From Marasmius tenuissimus (lineage: Eukaryota; Basidiomycota; Agaricomycetes; Agaricales; Marasmiaceae), in contig JAQOTA010000030.1 in assembly GCA_029532415.1 (NCBI GenBank), positions 1 to 64,000 on the forward strand: a stretch of 64,000 nucleotides of DNA, in the 5' to 3' direction. The position numbers were made by a program, and so were the translations under genes. The notes under the pieces were generated by a model. It searched no databases. It was not told where the DNA came from and saw nothing but the letters and a program-made list of their open reading frames with translations. This document shows, one piece after another, positions 1-12,112 of the stretch. Within the stretch, counting starts at the first letter, position 1; every line of letters begins with the position of its first letter.

Positions 1-900
1 CAACCAAGTTCAAGGCTGGTGACCCTCTGAATCCATATGACCCTGGTGAGTTGGCACTACAGTACTCCATGCCTTCAGATCTGATTGTCGACGCAATCTG
101 ATCACATCATCCGTACTATCCGATCTATCCAGCATCTTTCAATCTCGGCGACGAAGGCCCTGCAGCTCGTCTTGATGCAGGGACAGGCCCAGCCAGCGTA
201 CTCTCTGACATGATGAAAGACCCTTCCAAGATGAAAAGCTTCATGGAAATGATGAAAGCTGATATGGAAGACGCCAAACGTCGTGGAGAAACCATGCAGG
301 AGCGGGCTATGCGCGAAAAACGAGAATGGGCTGAGGCGGACGCGAAATCTGCAAAATTGAAGGACGAAGCGAATGCAGCATTCAGAAAGGGAGATTTTAA
401 GGACGCGTTCTTGATGTACAGCACTTGCATGGAGATTAGCCAGCATGAACCGTTGTATAGGCTGAATAGGGCAGCCGCGGCACTTCGTGAGTCAATTCTT
501 TGGTCAGGCACGGAAGACATGTTGACTTTATCTCTTGAAAGAGCTTAAGCTGTACACAACTGCTGTGAAGGACGCGTCTTCCTGCGTAGACGACAACCAC
601 AATGTAGCGAAAGCGTACTTTCGACGTTCTCAGGCACTTCGCTATCTTGGAAAGCTTGAAGAAGCGCGTCGCGACTTGGAGAAAGCACGTTCAATGCAGC
701 CTAAAGACGCCACTCTTAACCGCGAGGAAGAAATTTTGACCAACATCGAGTCGATGTCCAAGGATGACCTTTCGGCTTGGGTTTCAGAGCAGGGTGGTCG
801 AAGCACGGATGACCTCTTCGGAGAAAAAGGTCTAGATGAGTGGGTGGAACGAAAAATGAATGAAATGGGCGCCAACTTGAGACATCAAATGATGTTCTAG
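1..900 (+). CDS. TPR-domain protein, 3' part (5' end outside window)
   Basis: This is the C-terminal part of a tetratricopeptide-repeat protein, likely a protein-protein adaptor or co-chaperone. I read three exons: 1-46, 133-486 and 542-900, with GT-AG introns at 47-132 and 487-541 that keep the frame (both phase 1). The middle exon starts FNLGDEG and includes a charged, Met-rich helical stretch (MMKDPSKMKSFMEMMKADME) and the first TPR (KLKDEANAAFRKGDFKDAF). The last exon holds YTTAVKDASSCV and AYFRRSQALRYLGKLEEA, the helix pattern of TPRs 2 and 3. The protein ends NLRHQMMF, stop at 898-900. The true N-terminus lies upstream, so the specific co-chaperone family cannot be named. The gene converges on the F-box gene that follows. 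Confidence 0.8.
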
Positions 901-1210
901 TGGAACGAGAGCCATCAAGGAAAATAACGAAGGATATATATGCCATGTACCAAGTATGTATATAAGTCCAATCTGCCATCTGTATATCGTGCATGTAGCA
1001 TCATGATGACTGGAGCTGCCAAAGCCGCACGTAGTAAGGAGGCATTGGAAGCCTTTGCGACCTTGACCTTTCATGTCTTCTATAACTGTGGCTCTTAAAA
1101 ATGAGGGTTTCGTCAGGGTGGTAAGTACGACCAACTGGAATTTATCAGTCACAAAGGGAATAGCTCGGTTACAATTTATACGACCCAAAACTCTGCCTTT
1201 CGAGCTACTC

Positions 1211-2746
1211 CTAACGGGGATTCTCATTCCATTCGAAAAACGTTCCCCCGTCCCGCAGCTTTTCAATCCTCCTCTTCTCTTCTTGGTTGAGCGAAACCTT
1301 CATTCCAGAATTCCGGATCGTCAGTCTCCACAACTTCTCTACCGTGCCGGGAAACACGTTCCCGGTGTCCCATCTAGATTCCAACATGTCAAGCATACTC
1401 GCTATCGTCCAAGCATCAGAGTTGTACAACTCCAGCGCTCGTAGTTTGGGAAGTCGGTAAACAGCGCTTGGGGGTTCAACGAGTGTGAGAGGTCGGAAAA
1501 TGTCATTGTCGACGGTGCGGCCATGTCCCCATCGGTAGTTGCCTATACTCAAGACCCGCAGGTTTTTTATGCATGGGGCGTCGAATAGTCGAAATAAGGC
1601 CCCTTCGTGTACATGGCCGAATTTGAGATGGAGTTCCTCTAGGGAACACCCGGAGCGCTCAAGAAGCTCGATCAGAGCGGCGGAGCTTTCGAACCCGGAT
1701 GGGAATCTCAAGATGCGCAATACGGGAAGGGTAAGCCAGTTTAGGATTGCATCGTTGTGAGATGATCCACGGAGAAAGTTTCTCAGGACGAGGGTGTGTA
1801 GGTGGGCGAGGGTAAAGCGAGGTACTACGGATGGCGGTAGGTCGTGTGCATTGAACGAGTAGGGCGTATCGATCATGCAAGTCTCGAGGTTGGGCAATTT
1901 CTGTAGGAAGTGGTAATGGCCATGGTAAGAAAGTAGAACGGGCGTGGTATCGTAATCTTTGCTGGTGAAATTGACGATCCGCTCGAACGGAAGGTCTAGA
2001 GCAACGTGGTGGAGGATGATGACGAATCCGGTAGTGGTGAGCGAGCGTAATTTGGGGGTAGAACGAAAGACCTTCACGATAGATCCTAATTGACCTTCAG
2101 AGAGGTTCTCGGAAAGTAGATGGAGGTGAAGAGCGGTTAAGAGGTTGAAGCTTCCGATGTACTGGGAGGACAGACGTAACAATCCCGAAGTGTGTATGGA
2201 AATCGTGGCTGTACTCCACTGAGAGCTCCGGGAAAGAAGTGTGACCAACACGGAGAGATCATGAACGGGTCGTAATCCCTTCGACAAGCCTCCGCCATCG
2301 TACCTCACCGAAAGAGGCTGATCTCTGGCTCGCTCCAACTGTAGGAAGACCAACTCGCCAAGAGGCGAACTGGGTGATTCATTCCCGTCTGTGAGATTAA
2401 CATCGACAACGTTCCAAAGCTGGGATAATTCCAGCGTTAGGTATCTCCATCTTCGGCACACTTGTGCCAAAACCCAAGGCGAAAGCTTTCCAGGGTAGGT
2501 GACCTTTCGCTCTGCATAACGATTGGGTTGACAGTCTGTTATGTCTGTGTCAACGCAGGTGCGAAAGATAAGAGCGAGTAGATCATCAGGCAGAAATTGA
2601 TCGATGGGTGGTGTCACGGCGGTATGGATATGCGATCCAATGGAGCGTGCAGAGAACCGGACCGTGGTGGCAGTAGTCTTCCCGGCCTCATTAGATGGCG
2701 GTCCCTTTTCGTCATTCTCAATATCATTCAGACGAACGACGTCCAT
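1211..2746 (-). CDS. F-box/LRR-like protein, single exon, 511 aa
   Basis: This is a putative substrate-recognition subunit of an SCF ubiquitin ligase. The F-box lies at about residues 48-115: QFLPDDLLALIFRTC, followed by SPWVLAQVCRRWRYLTLELSQLW, the usual agaricomycete layout in which the conserved CRRWR block follows a variable insert. The rest (about 120-511) is a solenoid-like series of short Leu-rich segments ending in WRLTIRNSG, typical of this large, fast-evolving mushroom family. The ORF is uninterrupted from ATG 2746 to stop 1211. Substrate unknown. It is convergent with the TPR gene upstream in the window, and its 3' end is within about 310 bp of that gene's stop. Confidence 0.85.
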   Translation of the reverse strand: MDVVRLNDIENDEKGPPSNEAGKTTATTVRFSARSIGSHIHTAVTPPIDQFLPDDLLALIFRTCVDTDITDCQPNRYAERKVTYPGKLSPWVLAQVCRRWRYLTLELSQLWNVVDVNLTDGNESPSSPLGELVFLQLERARDQPLSVRYDGGGLSKGLRPVHDLSVLVTLLSRSSQWSTATISIHTSGLLRLSSQYIGSFNLLTALHLHLLSENLSEGQLGSIVKVFRSTPKLRSLTTTGFVIILHHVALDLPFERIVNFTSKDYDTTPVLLSYHGHYHFLQKLPNLETCMIDTPYSFNAHDLPPSVVPRFTLAHLHTLVLRNFLRGSSHNDAILNWLTLPVLRILRFPSGFESSAALIELLERSGCSLEELHLKFGHVHEGALFRLFDAPCIKNLRVLSIGNYRWGHGRTVDNDIFRPLTLVEPPSAVYRLPKLRALELYNSDAWTIASMLDMLESRWDTGNVFPGTVEKLWRLTIRNSGMKVSLNQEEKRRIEKLRDGGTFFEWNENPR

Positions 2747-3400
2747 GCGAAAGGTCCTATACGATGATTTCCTGCCATGTAGTGAGAATTCTGCGGTCCA
2801 ATATGGGACAAACGAGGTACATACTCTTGCCCTGGTTGAGCCACAAATCAGACGTTACCTGGAGAACGCCGCTATCCGATTAGTATCGTTTATTGAGAGG
2901 GTAGAGATATAGGGAAGGAGTATATCGGAGAGAAAGGGTCACCAAGTTTCGTGGTGGTGGTCATCTTGAAGTGGTAGACGCGTGGGAACGTTACAGTGGC
3001 AGCTGCCCGGGTTTGAGGTGGGGGCGGGGCAATTCCACCCTGGCATCGGATCAGTGCTCTCAGAACTTCACCAAGACCACTAGGACCATAGCATTGATTG
3101 GGAAGAGATACTACATATTAGGACCGTCGGCACCGATTAGATTCAACACACCCGCGGCCCGCAAGATTAGAAGTACCCAGAGGACATCATCTAATATTTG
3201 TGGGTTATGCAAGGGGCGATGTCTGTGTCTAGGCTCTAAAATCTAAGTATGAAGTCTAAAGAAGTCCTTTTGTGTTGTGATAGTAGCATCTGACCCGAGA
3301 ACCTCGAGCTTTTACTTGAAAGAGACCCCAAGGTTGACCAAAGTTCGATGAGCCTCCGTCGCTTGGTTCTCTATAACGGAGAGAGAGGAAGGGGAAAGGG
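2747..3400. other. Intergenic region, no gene recognised
   Basis: This is the 5' flank of the F-box gene and the 3' flank of the zinc-cluster regulator. Only short ORFs of up to 102 codons are present on the plus strand, none with recognisable domain content or convincing splice structure. Confidence 0.5.
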
Positions 3401-5603
3401 TCAGCTATAGTTCATAATCGAAGTTGCTTCAACAATAAGTGACCTACTCATTAACGGACACCCCGAAGAAAGACTAACCATCCCGTTCAACAGCCTCTTC
3501 ATCTCGCCCTCAACCTCAGAAGAGGTGGTGGTGCCGACGAGCCTAGAATATTCCTCAACGAGGAACTGGAAGGATATCATCGCCAGAGGCTACATTGAAA
3601 CACAACAAGACGATTGCGTTAAGTACAACTTCGGGGTAACGCCGCATTTGTGGCGAAGGGAGAACTTGAACATACCGCAACGACGGGATCAACTACGACA
3701 ACACTTCCAGATACCGAGACGGATGCAACCATTCCAACAGTCCGGACGACATTCCTCGCGGAGCTTACGGCCATCTGTCGACTCTGAGTCTGCTGAATGA
3801 CGAACTTCTCGTGCAACCGAATGCAAGCCGCGTCGAGCAACATCGAGATCACGGCGTATCGAGAATTTGACTGGGAGCCAGAGTTGTGGTATTTGAGCTC
3901 AAGCCGCCGGGATACCGACTGAATGGACGAGTTCAGGGAGAAGAACTCGGTGTTGGATCTCTGGCTTTGTGGGGAGCGGGTGATAACATCTAGGCATTCA
4001 TGCTCGAGTTAGGATCTAGAAATGGTGCGCCGAGGGACAAAATTCACTATTCCAATGCGTTGACCCAACATGCGTCGACCGTTCGAATAGAATCGATGCT
4101 TTTGCGTGTAGAGTCATCCATGATTGATGACCCCCTTCGTTTTCGTTCGTCCCGGCTAGAAAATGTTGAATAGTGTAGCTTCCGGTTAAGGTGCGCGGGA
4201 AGCCGTTCTGAATGGTTGTTTGGTGAGATGATGATACCTTCGGAGAGGAGAAAGAACATTACGCACCCGATCCGTATCCTCTGGCCATGGCGTATCGATC
4301 CTCAATCCGGGCTCGTTCGTGTACACCATATTCGACGGAGACCGATCTACCGCCGTCCAACAGGTGTTCATAATAACGACAGACCAGAACGCCCGGATTT
4401 GTTCAGCTTCTTCAATAGTATTTGGTGGGGAAGGAGGCCTGCCCGGTCCTGCTGATTCGGCGGAACGGATAATGTGCAAACGAGCTGCCGTTGCGAGAGA
4501 AAGGGCTTTCGTCATTTGATATTTGCCCTCGAGATTTCGGGAGTTTTGGAATAGGTAGTGGGAGAGGAGGATTGAGGCTTGAATGAGGTGAATAACCTGA
4601 GGAGCGAATGCGGGTAAGGATTTGATCACAAAGCCGCTCATAATATCATTCATACTGACCGAAGTACCACCCGAGGACACTCCTAACGAACACTGCGAGA
4701 CACCTTGAAGAGCTGCACAAACAAGCTCGTCGTTATGATGACGCGAGAAATGAGAACCCCAGAGGTAGATGGTACTGAGAAGCGCGTTTGTGGCTCCTTC
4801 ACGATCGGGATCCGAGTCTGGAGCGACTGTGGCTATGAAATGATTTATATCCAAGAAAAATGGTAGCTCGGCCGTGTGATGGAAGAATTTTTGAAGTCTA
4901 CGGGGGCTGTGAGTATATGCTCTTGGACCCAGTGATATTCGTGAAGCACTTACAGTCGCCTTCGTACATCACCCGTTAACGAATTTTCGAGTCCCTAATC
5001 GAGCATGTTGAGATATAATCTTTGGGTATCCAAGGGATACTTACATTTCTGGACGACCCATATACTTGTCCCAGACCACAAGTCGAAGATGCGTGGTGAG
5101 AAGTAAGGCTCGAGGGAGGACGTGCCTCCAGCTCCGCCACGCGTCCTTTCAGTAGGGCGATACGTTCTTCCAACATCTGGGATTGGGTCGTTCCAGCATC
5201 GGTGTATTCACAGTCGTTGAACTGCACAGACGTTTGGCAGGGCGTGCATGAGGGTCGTTTACCGTCGCATCTCTTTATCGATCGATGTATAATGAGAGCG
5301 GTGTAGTGAGCATTGTCATCGAGGGAATCATACAAAGAAAACGGGTCACTCACGATTTTGCGCTTCCTGTAAGAGGGCATTGAGCGATAAGGTGAGCACT
5401 AAAGAGGAATTAGTAGCGGCTCACCTGCAATTGGCACACGCGCCACCTTTGGGGATAGTTGGAAGACGGAAGTTCCAGGCTGTTGTCGTCGACTGCTCAT
5501 TCTGTCTTTTCTGGTACTTCTTGTTTAACGAACTAGAGTGTTTCTTCTCTTCTGAGGCTTCGTAAAGAATGACTGACCTCGAAAGATTCACCATTATATA
5601 CAC
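3401..5603 (-). CDS. Zn(II)2Cys6 transcription factor with fungal-specific TF domain
   Basis: This is a nuclear DNA-binding regulator. The binuclear zinc cluster is assembled from three exons: one ending GGACANC (low boundary 5425), a 13-bp micro-exon at 5354-5366 (KRKI), and an exon at 5045-5272 beginning RCDGKRPSCTPC and reaching the sixth Cys (NDCEY). Together they give the CX2CX6C...CX2CX8C pattern. A short coiled coil (MLEERIALLKGRVAELEA) follows. Exons at 4954-4994 and from 4906 down carry the fungal TF middle-homology region (LDINHFIATVAP, LLSTIYLWGSHFS, EAEQIRAFWSVVIMNTCWTAVDRSPS). After a less certain splice near 4230, the C-terminal region (SMLLDAACIRLHEKF, SRQMAVSSARNVV) and a last exon (SFQFLVEEYSRLVG ... 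SSGCPLMSRS) end at 3401. The start codon is uncertain; ATG 5603 is the most upstream candidate. Target pathway unknown. Confidence 0.75.
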
Positions 5604-7755
5604 TCGACAAAGCCAATTTCCTTCTAGTTGTACATTAGACCAAGTTCACCTCGTCATATCCTTCCTTACCCTACCATTTCCATGAAAGGTTAACGAGCAC
5701 ACAGACTCCTATGCCAGATTTGTGAGCAGGGAGCGCGGTTGAACAGACTCGTAGGCAGATTTGTGAGCATGGAGTTCTGGCGATGCGGTAGTGACGAGGC
5801 AGAAGGCAACTTCCGCCGTAAAGTGAGTAAGGCATCTTTGATTAGTGTTTGATTTTGGGGTATCTCGTCATTGGTTTCCATATCTGGTAAGAGGTTCCCC
5901 GATGTCGATAAGCTTGGGCGTTTAAAAGGCGGGGAGGGGCGGGATAAACGTGACAATTGAATGGAACATGCCGGCTGCCAGCGATACACCTGGATCCCAG
6001 ATAACTTGATTTGTCAGGAAGATGTTGGTCGTGAAGGTTTGAAGGTGAGCATCGAGTCATAACCGAAATGAACCGAAGACTGGATAGTGAAGTCTGGTTA
6101 CAAGTCATTTCCATGGAACAGTGCAAGGTGGTTATGCAGCAAGTAGGTGAAGAACGGCGCCCAGATGCGACCGACCATCATGAATCACTCACCGACGTGC
6201 CCGCCAGTGCCGCGCATAGGACAACACCGTTCACGCTCGGAGGGCCGTTGCTTTGAGTGCTTGACATCTGATGTTTCGACTCGGCCGCCCGCAAGTTAGA
6301 ACGCCAGAGGAGAAGTGAGCTGCCAAGCAGACGAGCACCAGCTTGGGATTCTTAGAGGACTAAGGGAACGGTTGCAGCGATGATCTCTTGCGGATTTGGC
6401 GCACAATCGTAAATTCGCCGTGGAACTTGTTGAAATTTGACCCGAGGCACTAGGCAGTTGAGCTTCGATGGGTTTGGACAAGAGTTGTATGGTGTGCGGT
6501 GGATACAGAGTGCATCATCTTTGAACATGGGAAGACATGGAAGAAGGGAAGCATACCGGCAGTTGACCGGCAATCTACTTGACACACGTGTTGACCGGCC
6601 CTAAACGTTCTCTCTCGATGTGCCGGGCCATCGAACTTGTCCTTCAAAACCAACTAGCACCGTGTCTGGCCACGTATCAACAACACAATTTGATCTGATT
6701 CTTCCTTTTCATCTTTCTATCATTCACCAAAACTTGGCGATTCGGGGAATTCCAGAGTACGGACTCTACCCGCTCGGAGAAAACATTGAACGTCGGGGAT
6801 TGCTTTTGGTTCGCCGTGCTCTTTTTCTTTATTAACTTTGTTATGCTAATTTGAGAATATTGCGGAACCACCAACTCCTAATGCAATCTTTTGGACCAGA
6901 CGGAACAAAATACTTCTGGTCGGTCCTCCACCTACATACTCCTCCGACTATGGTATTCTGCATACCTCCTGGGCGGCGGTGCTACATCCTCGTAGATCCT
7001 CTCTGGGGCTCCAGCTAGCAGCGGGAGAAAATCGAAAGAGAAAGTGTACTACTGCGTTGCAAAAATCCAGGATTGTCTTCAATGCCAACAGGAATCTAGG
7101 TCATGAGGTGTTGATGGTCTCGATCAAAATATTGCAACGGAGACCAGCACAATAGGTATGTGCACATAGCTAGCCCCTCTAAATTGTCTACTGACATTGC
7201 TTCGCACACACAGAAGGGGTATCCAGGCTTGTAGTAAAGTTCCAGGGAAGTCCAATTCCACCGAGGTGTGTTGTCACCTACAGCCTTGTGTCGGCGCTCG
7301 CGGGTATTATTTCTTTTGCGATGACAAGATGATGTTTCCGAAGGTAAACGCTTGCTCAGACCCTTGGAAAGGTACAGTTCTCATCAACGACCGTACTGGT
7401 ATTGATCTTTCAATACTCCTGAATAGAACTCTCCGCACTGGGGTAGCTACCCCGATGCTATCGGAAAGATACGTTAGATTCACGTCTATTCCCCGACAAC
7501 TATCGCAGGTTCAAGCTGCTGCACTCGTGAGCCGACCGATGTGATGTACATAGATCGAATAACTTTGCTTTCGCTTTTTTGATCACCATCGCAGACACAT
7601 CGAACGAGCGCAAATTCGCATGTTTCTTTCTCTGAGTGCGACCGCCGACCTGGCTACTACAGGCTGGATTCTTGTTACAAAAGGCCACCGGACTCCATGA
7701 ACGATACTGATAAGTACCTGACGACAATGATACGTAATGCGGGTACTGTCGTTTG
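5604..7755. other. Gene-poor interval
   Basis: Only overlapping short ORFs are present (longest 115 codons, at 7197-7544 plus). None has a recognisable domain. Possible splice signals exist around 7197-7350, but no coherent protein emerges. It contains one copy of a 16-bp motif (6587-6602) that recurs near 43.07 kb. Confidence 0.4.
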
Positions 7756-8308
7756 CTAGAGCTGAGTTCCAGCAGATCTGAGCCTGAAAACCTCGCTGGT
7801 AGAATAGACAAAGTCGACCCAACTGTCGTAAGGGCCGGGAAGTGAGCATTGAGATCATAAAATCAATTCGGGGGACAAGAATGTACTCACGTCGAATTGA
7901 CCGCCCTAAACACATAATTCAGATTCCTAGAGAACTCTTCCGTTCAGATCCTGAGCTCTGCGAATTCAAAACAGAAGACTCACGTAGGCAGATCCGCCTT
8001 GAAGGTTATCGTAGCTTTCCCTTCGGCAGTCTGGATCTCCCCAAAGTTCTGATGGAGAGAGAATGGAAGCCGGTCAAAGTCGAGCAGGAATAGCGTGAAG
8101 TTATCGGCATCGCCGGGGCTGCTGACCCAGGCAATGTCGGTTTGAGCACCCGCGACAGGGTTGGAAGGGCCGGAGATGCTGATACGGGCGGAAGCGTAGC
8201 TTGCGAAGGCGAGTGCGACGAGACTAGATGTGAAAGAAAAAATCCAATGTCAGCGATTCGTGAGACCATACCAAAAGAAATGGAAGCCTACCTCTTCAAG
8301 GCGACCAT
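7756..8308 (-). CDS. Small secreted Kre9/Knh1-like (Ser-Thr-rich family) protein, 112 aa, four exons
   Basis: I reconstructed this gene by hand from exons at 8292-8308, 7984-8223, 7891-7905 (15 bp) and 7756-7822. Introns of 68, 78 and 68 bp all have GTGAGT/GTAGGC-type donors and AG acceptors, and every phase matches. The protein starts MVALKSLVALAFASYASA, a good signal peptide. It continues with ISISGPSNPVAGAQTDIAW, NFTLFLLDF and GKATITFKADLP, the beta-sandwich pattern of the yeast Kre9/Knh1 N-terminal domain found in many basidiomycete cell-surface proteins. It ends at TAG 7756-7758 soon after VDFVYSTSEVF, so there is no GPI tail in this model. Known relatives act in cell-wall glucan assembly or at the surface; for this protein that is inference. 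A TATA-like box lies about 60 bp upstream. Confidence 0.7.
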
Positions 8309-8367
8309 GGTGAATTTTAAAGACTTTGTCGTAGAAGTGTTTGACCTAAAGAAGTGGGCGTCCTTCC

Positions 8368-8375
8368 TTTATATA
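8368..8375 (-). promoter_or_regulatory. TATA-like box of the Kre9-like gene
   Basis: On the minus strand the sequence reads GTATATAAAGG about 60 bp upstream of the ATG at 8308, the right distance and orientation for a core promoter of a strongly expressed secreted-protein gene. Confidence 0.45.
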
Positions 8376-8379
8376 CGAA

Positions 8380-9145
8380 CCATCTTGATTCCTGGGAATT
8401 CCGAGTGCATCAGGAGCACGTTGAAGTGTCACAGTCCAATTCGGTCAGGCACACACGAACTGATGGACAACCAGGGGATTGAATGGGCGGTGGAGAGAAG
8501 TTACCGTGTCTGTTCAGATATTGTAATTACATGCGATCTTTACCAGGCTATCCCGCTGAAGGCCCAGTCTTTGCTCAGGCCTGATAATACAGTAACCGAA
8601 ACAACACGAGGAACACCTAGGAACACACCTTTCCACAGTTGCGCTTAGGCTGCCCGTCTGAGACCATTCGCTACTGCAATCACATCAATCCAAAAGATGA
8701 AGAGATCCACAAATTCCATTGAGAGGTGAGCGGAAAGATTCCATGGTCCTGCTTAGCATATGGGCGTTGGAAGTTGAACGATTTCGTCCCGAGCCTTGTC
8801 ACGGCCAGCTGGCCGCGTAAGCCTTTATATAATGAACAGAAACCGTGGGAATAATGCAGGCGTCAACAAGCGCTGAAGCTTGCATTGCAACCCCCACGTT
8901 CTAGATTCGTTGGCGTCCCAAATCGGTCCCAAATCGCCCCCAGTCTGTCAGAACATCTCTGTATTCGACTCCCACTCGATCATATCACACAATCACCTCG
9001 TCGTCGTCTGTTATTATGCTGGGGTCCGGCGGCTTGGTCTCCCGGGCGATGTGCCAACTGCTAGAATCCACCCAAAGGATACACTACGGCAACGACACGT
9101 TGAGAAGAAATGTACTTGTCTCCAGTACCTACGCCTTCAAATCTT
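8380..9145. other. Intergenic region
   Basis: This interval separates the Kre9-like gene promoter from the 3' end of the SNF2 gene. A second TATA-like string occurs near 8824-8833 (TTTATATAAT), but no coding region could be assigned to it. Confidence 0.4.
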
Positions 9146-12112
9146 TCAATCATCCACGTCGTACCTGCTAGGCCTAAAAAGAGCCAGCAAGTCAGCCATA
9201 CCAAGGCGCAGATTCTTGACCTTATCCCCACTCAAAGCGGCTCGAGCCAGCTCCCTTTTCTTATCTTGCAACTGCCCGACTTGTGTCAATATTCTGAAAG
9301 GCAATCATATCAAGAAACCGACAATTACCTCGAGGATCTTATCTTCGACCGTCTTGTCAACCTTCAACTTATATATGTTCACATCTTTCCTCTGCCCGAA
9401 ACGATGACAACGGTCGAAAGCCTGGTCTTCCAAAGCCGGATTCCACCAAAGGTCAACCAGAATGACATTGTTGCAACATGTCAAGTTCAAACCTGCGGAT
9501 CCATCGGTGTCAATGCGCGAAGGGACGAAGACAACACGGCTTTCTTACCGGTGCTCCCTGCTTTGAACGATATCAGGATAATTCTGACGTCTGGATCGGT
9601 TTTGATGGTGTTCAGAGCCTCTTCTCGCTCCTGTGGCCTCATGCTGCCATCGTCTGGTTGACATTCAAAGTGTGATTCAGTCTCGGAATAGATTTCGTAT
9701 GCCCATCCAGTCACTCACAGCGAACAAAAGTGTAACCCGCATCCTTTAGGCAGCGTTCCAAAAGATTCAACATGCTCGTAAACTGTGAGAAAATGATGGT
9801 CTTCTCCTGCCCATCGGACCTCATATCGACCCTCTTCAACAACGCGAGAATCGTACGAATCTTTCCCGAGTCGCTTTCAGTCGATATTTGACCTCTTGCT
9901 TGTGAAGTAAGGGCAGCACAATCGTCGCATTGGCCTTCCACTTTTGCCATTGAATTGGCAGAGGTCAACCTGGACCAACCTATATGTCAGACCAGATAAG
10001 GGGAAAAGTAGCGACGTACTCTGTAGTACAAACTTGACATTTTCTCGTGACACCCAACTGACCAAACACGTCCGCAAGATCATCAGGGCTCACACCATCG
10101 GCGTCACTGATCCTTGCCCCTTTTGACTCGACCGCGTCGAAATCAGCTTTGTAGTCCTGTGATACGAGGACCGGATGGTTGCACGCTGTAGACAGTGGCA
10201 TCAGGATTGGTTCAACCGAAGTAATCGACCAAAAACTGACCCTGACGTAACCTCAAGAGCAACACTAACACGCTCATATAGCTGGCCTGGGCTTTTCCCG
10301 CCCTGACAGCTTCTTCATTCAACTGCTCCAGAGCCTGTCCCATCTTGTTCTCAAGACCAACGTCGAACCGCCTCTCCGATTTCGAGAACGGACAAGAAAC
10401 AGTATTGATGATCCTCTTGGGCAACTCGACTAAAGCTTTCCCGTTCACCTTGTCGTCCTTCCGACGCCGGAGCATGATACCTTTTAGGACGACCTGATGG
10501 AGTAATGGTCAATCATCTTAGCATGCCGGAGAGGGGAAACAAACGTACCTGCAGCCTCTTCATGGCATTGTTGGCTCCTCTACCGGTTTTGACAGGTCTG
10601 GCGACCGCTTCATGAAAATATTCCCAATCGTCGAAGGGCCGTTTGTGGAGGAACTTGAGCAGAGAGAAGAGCTCCGCGACGTCATTCTGCCTGATTTTTG
10701 TGGCTAGGTGAGCTACCCAAACATCTCATGATCGAGGACGTCGTAGAGGAAGCCTCACATCGGTGTTCCAGTCAAAGCCCATCTATACTTTGATTCTAGC
10801 TCGAAACAGGCTATCGCCGCATTTGTGTTCCGGTTCTTGATTGCATGTGCCTCATCTTGAAACCCGAGAGGTCAGTGATGTTGCAGAAAGGAGTATGACA
10901 TTCGGAGATCCGGACGAACCAAGGACAACTCGGAGCCATTTCACTCTGAACAGAGCGTCTTTGGCCTTTCCTTTCACCTTCCGTGCTCGACGATATTCAT
11001 CGCCCGAGCTGTCCAGTTCGTCCTCATCTTGAGTCATTGTCTTGCGGGTAGTATTTCTTGATAACTTTGTTTCATCTGGTTCCGGAGGGTTGAACACCGC
11101 GTACTCAGATTTGAGTACATCATAGGTTGTGATAACGACGTCAGCCTTCTGTAGGTCATTGGGATCTGAAGCAGAGCGTCGACAGAGAATCTATTGAACA
11201 AAACCCCGATTGAACTCACTTGCGGTACGCGATCCTCCGTGGTGCTTGACCACTACAAGTCCTTTGGTAATCTTTTCAATCTCTTCCGCCCACTGGCCAA
11301 TCAAGGCCAATGGACAAACGACGCTGTGATCAAAATCAGAACGCGTACGTAGCTCAGGGAGTGAAGTTGAATCACAGAGTAGACTTCGCCCAACCGGCTT
11401 CTTTATCGCTCTTGGTGCGCTTCCCTTCCACAATCCTTGTCAACGTCTGTATAGTCTTCCCAAGACTGTCAGGCGCATGTTAGTTTTTGTGAACAGGCTC
11501 AGAATACTGCCAGTAAAACCCAGCTTACCCCATGTCATCCGCCAAAATACCGCCAAAATTCTTCTTCTTCATATCGTTCTCTCGCTCATCCATCCACCGC
11601 CTTCCAATAACCTGATGAGGCAAAAGTTGAATCCCTTCTTGAAACCCGGGTACTCGAGCGTCGTCGTCGGTAACCTCCACGTTTTCGCTCTCGTCGGATT
11701 CATTCATCGTACCGTCCATAAGATCCTTCAAAGCCTTTTCCGCCTCCCGAGGGTCGGTATACGCGTATGCATCTTGCGGAAGACCAGCTGCCGCCACGTT
11801 GACGTTGGGATACACAGTCGTGGCACCATGAGTCCTGACGCCGTCATCACGGTACACGTTCTGTATCACCGGCCGTACAGGATTCGTAGACGCAACAGGC
11901 ACGCTACCAGCTGGGTAATATCGTGAATACTCCCGTCCCGTATTGCTGGGTATTGCGATTGGAGTCGGAGCTTGAGCGGTAAACCTCGAGCTGGATGTCC
12001 CAGGATGCTGAGCATGCAGTGGCGGCGGTTCAAGACGACGATGAGAAGAGTAACCCGGCGGTGCGGCAGGTTTCGACTCCGGTAATCGATAATTGTCATT
12101 TTTGGTCGTCAT
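9146..12112 (-). CDS. SNF2-family DNA helicase/translocase (Uls1/Rad5-like group)
   Basis: This is an ATP-dependent DNA translocase acting in chromatin remodelling or DNA repair. The gene has many exons. The first (11525-12112) encodes a Pro/Ser-rich disordered N-terminus and then [12 protein letters not shown] and ADDMG; motif I continues in the next exon as [26 protein letters not shown] is motif Ia and [13 protein letters not shown] follows. DEAH (10845-10856) is motif II, with an intron splitting its Asp codon. WALTGTP and [13 protein letters not shown] are motif III and the linker, then MLRRRKDD and [16 protein letters not shown] Cys pair region (CQVCTTE, CDDC) precedes the C-terminal helicase lobe: [62 protein letters not shown] (motif VI). 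It ends [20 protein letters not shown] canonical RING is not evident. All key motifs are intact. Confidence 0.92.

Noticed and set aside
3525..3800. 91-aa plus-strand ORF
   Set aside because: It lies antisense to the well-supported C-terminal exons of the Zn2Cys6 regulator.
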